Below, in pieces: positions 56,654 through 64,000 of a stretch of 64,000 bases of DNA. The notes under the pieces were generated by a model, which saw nothing but the letters and a program-made list of their open reading frames with translations, ran no database searches and was not told where the DNA came from. Every line of letters begins with the position of its first letter. Position 1 is the first letter of the stretch. The position numbers were made by a program, and so were the translations under genes. Origin of the DNA: Symbiodinium natans (Eukaryota > Sar > Dinophyceae > Suessiales > Symbiodiniaceae); the NCBI GenBank assembly GCA_905221605.1, contig CAJNDS010000432.1:1-64000 (forward strand), written 5' to 3'.

Positions 56654-59600
56654 ATGCCGAATTCAGACTTGGATGATGATGAGGGTCTCGGCTGGGTGGG
56701 TGAGGCCGAAAGCGGCTCCCAACCGTCCCACGCAACTGCGTCAACCGCGGCAACCTTTATCCGTGCAGAGGTGGTGATACCCGAAGGCCTCGAGCCCGGT
56801 GACGCGTTTGAGGTTGTTCTGGAGGGCATTCCCTTCGAAGTCACGGTGCCGAAAGACAAAAGGGCAAACGATGTCCTCGAGCTTGAGGTGCCCGCAGAGG
56901 AGTTCGAGAGCCGCGGAACTTCGGACACACCGGAACCTCACCTTCAACCAGAAGACCAGAGGCGACATGTCTCCTTTACGGATGCCGAGCCTGCCGTCGT
57001 CTTGTTCAGGCCAGAAGTGGGTGGTCTGCATGGACCGGGGCAGCTAACTTCGGACGAGCTGCGGCGGTGTGAAAAGTGTGAAAAGGTTGAGCTGGTTGTC
57101 CCAGCAGGATGCCGTCCAGGTGACGTGCTGAACGTGAACGCGGGCAGTTCAGAGATGGAAATCACAGTGCCCGAAAACTGCAGACCCGGCGACATTCTGG
57201 AGGTGAGAGAGCAGAAGTTCAGACATGCTTTTTTTTTTGCTGTGGGTTTGTAAGGAGTTCATACTGCGATGTTTTGACATGCTTTTTGCTGGTTGTTAGT
57301 TTCGAATTCAAGTATTCTCCCCGTGCCTCATCACCCAGTCTGTGCCGGCCCGCCGAGCACCCGCAGAAGCCCGCAGAGCCTGCTGGAGTCCTGGAGTGGC
57401 CCGTAGAGAACGCCACAGCTCCCGCCCCTCAGAATCCCGCTCCCTGGAGTGCCCACCCCTATAGATAAGCCCACAGGGAGTGCACCGCCGAGTATCCTTG
57501 GAGTGCCCAGACGCCAGCGGCGAGCGGCGGGGTGTCTGGCAGGATGGCTCCCACATCGGGTAGCAAGGGGTGGGGATGATCGAAAGGAAATAGCCTGAAA
57601 TAGTTGTTGCCTTGCCCTTTTTTAGCCTTGACACGCATGTTCCGTCGATGCATGTTCATGTGGAGGTGAATCTGCCAAGCCCAGCGGGGAGCCCGGAGGA
57701 GAGCCCAGAAGAGAGCCCGGAGGAGAGCCCGGAAGAGAGCCCGGAGGAGAGCGAGATGGAGGTGCAAAGGACCGAAGTGCCCGAGGTCCTTGCGTTGGAG
57801 GACGGCGAGGTAGAGCCGTCCAAGGCTGAGGTGATAGAGGGCCAAGAGGAGGCACAGCAAACACGGGAAGCAGTGGAAACACAGGAACAGGCGGCGGATG
57901 AGCCGAGGAAGCCAGGCCCAAAACAGCCTGGGGCAGAAGACTCAGCAGACAAAATCAAAGCTGAGGAGCCAGCACGCGATTCCTGCGACGCGTTGCAGGC
58001 AGGGAGGGAGCCCAGCCAGGAAGCCCTGGATCCCACTCCGCTGGATCCGCTGGATGTGGGAGCCCTCGCAACCGAGTCTTCCGAGTCAAAGCTTGAAAAG
58101 CTTGAAGCAGAGGAATCTGTCCAAGAACCTTCAGCTGATCAGCCGGCCGAGGTCGTTGAGACTGATCTCCAGTCGAACCCCCCTCCTGGTGACGAGGCCA
58201 CGCCACCAGGCCTCGAGATCCTCGAGCTTGAGCCAGAGTCAGATCCCGTGCCCTCGGGGTCTTTAGAGAAGGTGGAACACGCGGAACTTGTGGAACATGT
58301 GGAACATGTGGAACATGTGGAACATGTGGAACTCGTGGAGCACGTGGACCTTGCGGAGCCCGACCCAGCAGAAGCCGAAGCGTCTGCCCGGTCTGCAAGG
58401 CTGACCGAGCTTGAGGTTCGCAATGCGGAGCTGCAGGAAATGGTGTACAAGCTGGAGCGCGAAAAGAAATTCCTCTCCAGTTCTCTGACGGCATCGTTGA
58501 CTACGTCATATGCCAAGAGCCAGGTTTACTTGGGCAAGCACACCAGGAACACCAACGGCTGCCAGAAGGCAAAGGAGGAGGCCAAGAAGCGGCGTCGCGC
58601 CAGTGAGCAGAAGCAGGCCCCCGGAATAATGTCCCGGAGAATGCTTCAGCAATTGTAAGTTTCGGTGGAAGAAACCGAGGCCTTCGTCCAGACGGAGTCC
58701 CTGCCTCGGAATTGACAGCGGTGAACCATCAGGGAACTGTGCGGGTCCGCACAGCATCTGACTAAGGCCAGCCGATCCTACTTGTCCTGCTGGGGAAAGT
58801 TTTCAGGCACCGTGTAGTAGGCTTCCTTTCCCAGCACTTGCTCATTGTCATGTTTCTGCAGGCGATGGGAAGCGTTAGCCGCACGCTTAGAGCTGTTGTT
58901 GCGGGTTCATCTGCCAGAAGCATGCAGCGATGCAGTGGTTACCCGTAGAGTAGTCCTGCCTGGGTTTACGTAAAGGGTCAGGATGGGTTGGAGAGGCTCT
59001 CACCTGTTCGCTGCAATGCCCTTGCCAAGCTTGCACGTAGCTGCTCCGAGCTTGACTTGAAGCTCAGATTTCACACAGCTCCCGCCGGCGTTGCCGGAGA
59101 TGCCGCGCTAACCTGAGCGAAGATCCAGAGCCCTGGGGAACCAACTAAGGAGAGGTCGAGAGTACCTCACTTGCACTGCTGAGGCTAATTCTACCCAATG
59201 CACGAACGCCTTGCCTGGAGGCGAGTGATTTTCGCCGAAAGCGTGCAAAATAGAATGGTGTGATCTTGTATGTATATGACATTATACGGAGACACATACA
59301 TATATACATATTTATATAGTATTTATGCACGTACATGTGTGTTCATACATAAGCAAGTTGTGCGGGGCAACATTTGGACGTAGCAGGAGTGGGAACATGA
59401 TGACGCCAGCATGGCAACGCTGAAGATGGCAGTCTTGACCCTGAAGCAGCAAAAGGAGCCACCCTTCGTGTGTTTAGCTGCAAGAGCATATGCAGGTTTA
59501 CGAAAATAAGACCTAATACAGACCCGCAAAATAGTAGGATCCCCTTAGAGTAAGGACCCAATAAAAGGTACGCCTGTTTTCGCGTTTTCGGAAACCCCCT

Positions 59601-60226
59601 TAAATGGAAGCGATCAGCAGCCCGTCATCAGGAGGACTTGCGCCAGAAGCTTGCGGCAACGCAGAAGGAGAAGATCAGGCGATCCGTGTGGGCCCTGAGT
59701 ACTGGAGTGTCTCGGGTGGGGGGGCTCCTTTGCAGGCTGGAGCTCCAGGAGCGAAACTCCGTGCAGCTTGAAGCCTACGCTCAAGTCGCCGTCTTATCGA
59801 GGTTGTGAGAGAATGGCCACTGCTGATGTGAGCAGCCTCTCCAAAACTCTGCAACTTGAGTGTAAGGCTTTGCTGTCTCTGAAGAAAGAGAATGCTGAGC
59901 TTCGGGAGATTGCGTTGCAGGTTCGCCCACAACGGGAATCACCTCGCATTCAGAGCCTCCTATCATCTGCCTTGAGACAGGCGCTTCGGGGCAAAGAGGC
60001 GAGCGAAAAAGTCAAGGCAGGGGCACCGGGGCGCCGAATGTCGCCGGAAGAGATGGCCGAGCTGACGCGGCTGACGCAGCGCGGATGTTGTTTTTTTTCT
60101 CCAGTTATTCCTTTCTAGAAGGTGGAGGAGCCGAGGGTCATCAAAGCCTTCAACAAGATGTCGCAGAAGTGCCTGGCCTCCGTTGCAAGCAGGAAGGGCG
60201 TCAGCCTTTGGCTCATGAACTTGTTG
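56654..60226 (+). CDS. Acidic coiled-coil protein with repeated VPEGxxPGD modules
   Basis: Exon 1 (56654-57202) has four related modules: VVIPEGLEPGDAFEV, EVTVPKDKRANDVLEL, LVVPAGCRPGDVLNV and ITVPENCRPGDILE. It ends at a clean GAG|GTGAGA donor. Exon 2 (57666-58654) is in phase. It has an (EESP)n tract (57690-57755), a long acidic Pro/Glu region, a VEHVEHVEHVE tract (58264-58345) and a C-terminal heptad-like helix (RLTELEVRNAELQEMVYKLE), then a GTAAGT donor. Later helical exons lie at about 59632-59712 (RQKLAATQKEKIRRSVWALS), 59739-59801, 59816-60090 (LSLKKENAELREIALQ) and 60119-60226 (KVEEPRVIKAFNKMSQKCLA). The VPEG/RPGD module is frequent in dinoflagellate proteins but its function is unknown to me. 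The gene probably continues beyond 60226. Confidence 0.6.
58264..58345. repeat. Coding minisatellite (GTGGAACAT, 9 bp)
   Basis: In-frame 9-bp units encode V-E-H repeats in exon 2 of the coiled-coil gene. A second in-frame tract, GAGAGCCCGGAG/GAA at 57690-57755, encodes EESP repeats. Confidence 0.92.
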
Positions 60227-62486
60227 GTGTGAGAAGCGGTTGCCGCTGGCCTGACATGAATTTGCAGCCCTTGCGTCGCTGCTGTCGTCGTGTGTCACCT
60301 GATAGGCACACATCTGTGGAAGCTGCCCGGCACCCGGACAGTGATCTAGGAAGACTCCACTGACTCCGCGCCATGAGACACCCGTTTTTCAGCTAGTGCA
60401 AGGCCAGCAAGTGGCTGAATGCCCCGCCACCTTCCACCAAGCCCAGGCGGCACAAGGTGAGGGGCGCTCTCTATTCTCATGATTCCTCATGCCCAAAGGC
60501 AATAACTCTCGGACTCTCGGATCCATCAAGAATGCTGCAATGATCTGCCATGCAGGTCTAAGCAGTAAGCGCTGTGCCAGGTCCTGCCCGTGGATCTCGA
60601 GGAGGTTGCTGCCAGGCAAGATTCTGGGGCCGCAGGTTGGAAGCTTGAGCCGCTTGAGCTTTCAGCGTCAGGCAAGCCACGCTGCCTGTCGGTCATGCTG
60701 GAGGTCCGCAACTAAGCAACTAAGCAACTAAGAGGTCCCCTGAGGTTCTTGAGACAGTTAAGCAATTGGGACGTGCAGGCCTGCAGGGCGTCCGAGGTCG
60801 GAGCCAGAGACCGAATCTTAGTTTTGTCATGCCTAGTTTGCTCTTGCTAATGCTCTTGCTAAATCGGTGTCAATCCACGAAGATCTACATCTGTTTCGGG
60901 CGAGGTGACGGTTGTATCAGGGTTTCCGCGAAGCCACTGGCCTCTCCGGCTTGTCTTGCTTTGCAAGGTGTGCGAACTCTTCGAGAAGAGACGGTGGCAT
61001 CAGAGCCCTGCCTGTTGAGCCGTGCCAGTTCGCAGGTGTCAGTAGATGAGCAGCGAGGGCCAGCGCTGGGCCCGATACTTTCCAGAGCACAATCTGCCGG
61101 GCCCTGAGGTGAAAGAGAGCATGTCAAGGATCCTTTTCAAGAGAGAAGAAGCGAGAGAACCCGGAGTGCCAGAGGCACCGAAAGGCGAAGCTGGTATTGA
61201 GGCCCTGGTGTGTGCAGTGGCCATGTTAGGAGGGTGATTGTGCCTGAACATGTATTTGTTCATATTGATTTTTAGAGACATGTTTAGACTGTATACATGC
61301 AGCTCTCCTGGAAGCCAGAGAGGTCCTGGCATCTCCAGGCGGGGCATCCGCGGTCCGAGGCTGAAGTGTCTCTTCATCGCAGCGGCCATCGGTGATCTCT
61401 ATCCTCACATCTTCTCGCTGAGGTGCACATGCCTGTGGAGCAGTCTCCTGCATCTGCCCAGTCTGCACAAAGCCGAGTGATGCAGACGCAGCCGACCGCC
61501 GAATCGGCCACATCTACAATGGCTTGGTCATCGTGGCGCCAGCGGGACAGGACCTGGTTGGCCCAGGGAAGGCAGGAGGAAGTTCCTGGAACGGCTGCGA
61601 ATGTGACCATGGAGGGCCGACTGGCAACAGCAGCGATCTATGCCGGAGCTGCAATGAACGCCAACGCAGTGGGCTGGGGAGCAACAGCTCGAGCTGCAGA
61701 AGCCGCAGCCCGGCAAAAGTATGTCACGCAATCGAAGAACTCAAAGGACTCGCCTTCCCCGGATCCTGTGAGCTCAGCGAGTCCTGGATGGCAATGGTCA
61801 TATTGGTCATGGAATGTACCTCTTTACTTTCAGCCAATGCTCGCCATGTTCCACTTTCTCGCCTGCTTAGGCTCGATGCAGCCCTTATCGCTCCCCTGGT
61901 CGATGGCATTGCGCTCTGATCTCAGCGGTTCTGTATGATGTTGTGCTGCACACGCCCTCGTGCGCCCTCGTGCGCCCTCGTGCTACGTGTCAAAGAAGCA
62001 TTTTTCAATCCCAGGCCCGCCCAGGTGAATGAGCGAGCTGCCAGCGGGGCCCTCGTCCTGGAACCTGGCCAGGCTCCGATGTTCCGCAACCCATGGCGAA
62101 GCCCACACTCACTTGCACCAGTTCTGACAGGCACCACAGCTCCAGTGTGTGGACGAGTTTACCTGTGCCTTGACTGCATGATTAGGGAGATACCCTCATC
62201 GCCCTCCAGAACCCTCGAACATCCTCTCGGACCCTGGGCACTTTATGAGCGATTTCCTGCAATGACTCAAGTCTCCAAGGTACTTCTCCAAGCCACGCAG
62301 ACTCCATGCTGGCGGCAGATGACAACCAGCTCCGCAGCTTCTTCACAGGCGCGGTAGATGCGCCTGTTTGGAGATGGTGGCATTCCCTCACTTAAGCACG
62401 GTCATGGGACTCGAGTGTGAAGCCTGGGGCCTGCAAAAGAGTGGTGCAGGGTGGCTTCGTCACTTAGTTGACTTCAACTCCTTTTC
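60227..62486. other. Unassigned exon candidates
   Basis: Frame 61046-61240 (RWARYFPEHNLPGPEVKESM) looks like an exon and may continue the coiled-coil gene. Two overlapping + frames compete at 61423-61938 (one Ala-rich, one with CICPVC and RIGHIYNGLVIVAPAG). Another runs 61935-62357. None has a recognised domain. Small repeats: ACTAAGCA at 60712-60730 and CCTCGTGCG at 61957-61982. Confidence 0.3.
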
Positions 62487-63666
62487 GTGGTTGCTTTCTC
62501 TCGTTTTTCTCAGGCAGCTCATACCTGGATGGGCTTGACCTTGCAGCTTGCTGCCGAGACCTCGGCAAGACCATCGCTGCCTGGTGCACGTTCGTTTCTC
62601 TGTTGCAGTCTGTTGGCTACTATCCAGACTCCAGCGGGGTGTCTGTTTGTCTCGCAGTTCTGCGAAGCAGCTGCAGAGGCCCTCAGTTCAGCTTGGCTGA
62701 TGGCAGCGGTGGCCCCTGCGGGGATGGCTTCCCCATCTTCCGCACTGAGCCCAGCCTTTGATCCTTCTTGTTCGCAGAGTTCACGCAGAGTTCATCTACG
62801 GAGCAAGGCCACACTTTCACCGGGGCCTTACTGCTTGGGCATGCAGTCTTCCTTTCCCAGCCCGGAGCTTCACAGGACTGGGCCAAGCGTCGCAGCATGT
62901 CGCAGCTCATGGCACATTGTAAGTAGTGGGCTGTGTAAATCTCATCGGCAAGTTGGGGCTCCCGGCTTCTTCGGGCCACGAAGTAGTGTGCACAGGCGTG
63001 TGATGCACCGATGGGGAGACGTGTGTGAACTCCAGGATCTCCGACTAGTATACCGTCGTGGGCCGCTCCCCGCTGTTCGCCGGTTCGGTGAAGGCTGGCG
63101 CATGACCTGCCCCCCTTCTCCGGGCCATGTCTTGCGGGTGCGATTGGGATTGGGCGGTGGGGGCGGGGGGTGGAGAAGAAATCAGTGATAAGGACATGTG
63201 GTGTTTACGTGCGCTGTGGAAGGAGGAACAAAGGAAGCAGCAAGTACGCGTTTCTGGCAGGTCTCTTCGGCCGCGCAGAGCTTTTGCATGAGTTGATTGC
63301 TGGCTCCAAAGATGACGGCATGAGTCCAAGGGACGCAGGCCGGGACGTGTGGGGATTCATGAAAGCGTTCGAACATGTTCGAACATGTTCGAAACGTTGG
63401 TTCAGGTTCTCACGGTGGCTTCCTCGCGCTCTGCCATGGCCCACGCAGCATCTCTGGCGAGACGGGTGGGAGTGAGTCTCGGCCCTGGATTCACCTCCGG
63501 ATACCTCAGGATACCTCAGTTCTGCAACGTTGTGCACTGGAGCTCGAAGCCGGCACGAGGTTTGACAGCCACTGTTACGTACCCATTGTTGTCGACGCGC
63601 GAAGCTGCAGCCCCTGCAGCGGGCTCGGTTCAGAAGCTGGGCCCTGACTCTGAGATTGCGTGCTAA
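62487..63666 (+). CDS. Unrecognised split gene, likely several exons
   Basis: Coding-like + segments: about 62520-62760 (QLAAETSARPSLPGARSFL … VSQFCEAAAEALSSAWLMAA); 62776-62926, where TFTGALLLGHAVFLSQPGAS … MSQLMAHC ends at an ATT|GTAAGT donor; about 63230-63400 (YAFLAGLFGRAELLHELIAG); and about 63404-63666 (RVGVSLGPGFTSGYLRIPQF … stop). Composition and the splice donor support a gene, but I cannot name it, and some junctions are not in phase as read. Confidence 0.4.
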
Positions 63667-64000
63667 CGCGAGGCAGCTCGGCCAGCAGAATTGCCTTCGA
63701 TAGTGTCACTTTGCTGAAGCTGATAAGTTGTAGCTGGTTTCTCGTCCAGACAACGCGTGAAGTTTCTTTCATGCCTGGCTGAGGAAGCGGTTGACGTTTC
63801 GAGTCACACTTTGGTCTCTCTGCCTGACGTAGAGCTGGGGGTAGGCCGGTGCAACGTGTGATGCGGTGTGATGCATGATGATGCATTTCGAACTTGAGCA
63901 CGTGTGAATGACGTGAAGGCTTTGCTTTCGAAGCCATCGAATGGCGTTTGCGGCGAGAGCTTCACAACACTGATGGGGAAGGGCCAGCAGCAAGTTCCTT
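63667..64000. other. Window end, nothing recognised
   Basis: No exon, repeat or RNA gene recognised in the last 330 bases. Confidence 0.4.

Overview
The window looks like nuclear DNA of a photosynthetic dinoflagellate, probably close to Symbiodiniaceae/Suessiales. The evidence is: (i) a plastid-type dxs gene cut into about 36 tiny exons; (ii) introns whose first bases, where reading frame and family alignment fix them, are GC or GA about as often as GT, nearly always followed by an AG|G acceptor; (iii) every recognised gene on the + strand over more than 50 kb; (iv) long intergenic spaces, many microsatellites and a short TTTAGGG-type tract. Species assignment is an inference. No rRNA, tRNA, CRISPR array or bacterial operon was seen.

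Layout. 1-8373: the right end of a satellite array (about 790 bp units, each with a long foldback, plus short deletion variants). 8821-11879: a secreted EGF/mucin-stalk protein in two exons. 12768-15698: a polytopic membrane protein resembling OSCA/TMEM63 channels in one open frame. 16408-21600: an M16 insulysin-like zinc peptidase in at least eight exons, with a microsatellite-filled first intron. 22410-23129: a small J-domain-like protein with an altered HPD tripeptide. 23660-24345: poly-C/poly-G tracts around an AT-rich core. 24.4-33 kb: weakly supported exons, including a possible PDZ-repeat protein and an RGG/acidic low-complexity tract. 33443-36093: an ELO-family fatty-acid elongase. 36-44.5 kb: unrecognised exons, a 260-residue protein with a possible N-myristoylation site, and a small Cys-pair motif. 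44707-50832: dxs, the first enzyme of the plastid MEP isoprenoid pathway. 51-54.6 kb: a GAA microsatellite and unassigned exons. 55090-56361: an intronless papain-family cysteine protease. 56654-60226: a multi-exon acidic coiled-coil protein. 61-63.7 kb: unassigned exons.

The genes do not form one pathway. dxs and the elongase serve plastid isoprenoid and lipid synthesis, the M16 and papain-family enzymes are proteolytic, and the EGF and OSCA-like proteins belong to the cell surface or membranes. What unites them is architecture: same strand, unusual splice sites, and a sharp contrast between intronless genes (papain, OSCA-like) and heavily split ones (dxs, elongase, M16). Exon boundaries were derived by hand from reading frame plus remembered family alignments. 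Those quoted to the base kept frame and family spacing; those given with 'about' did not resolve.
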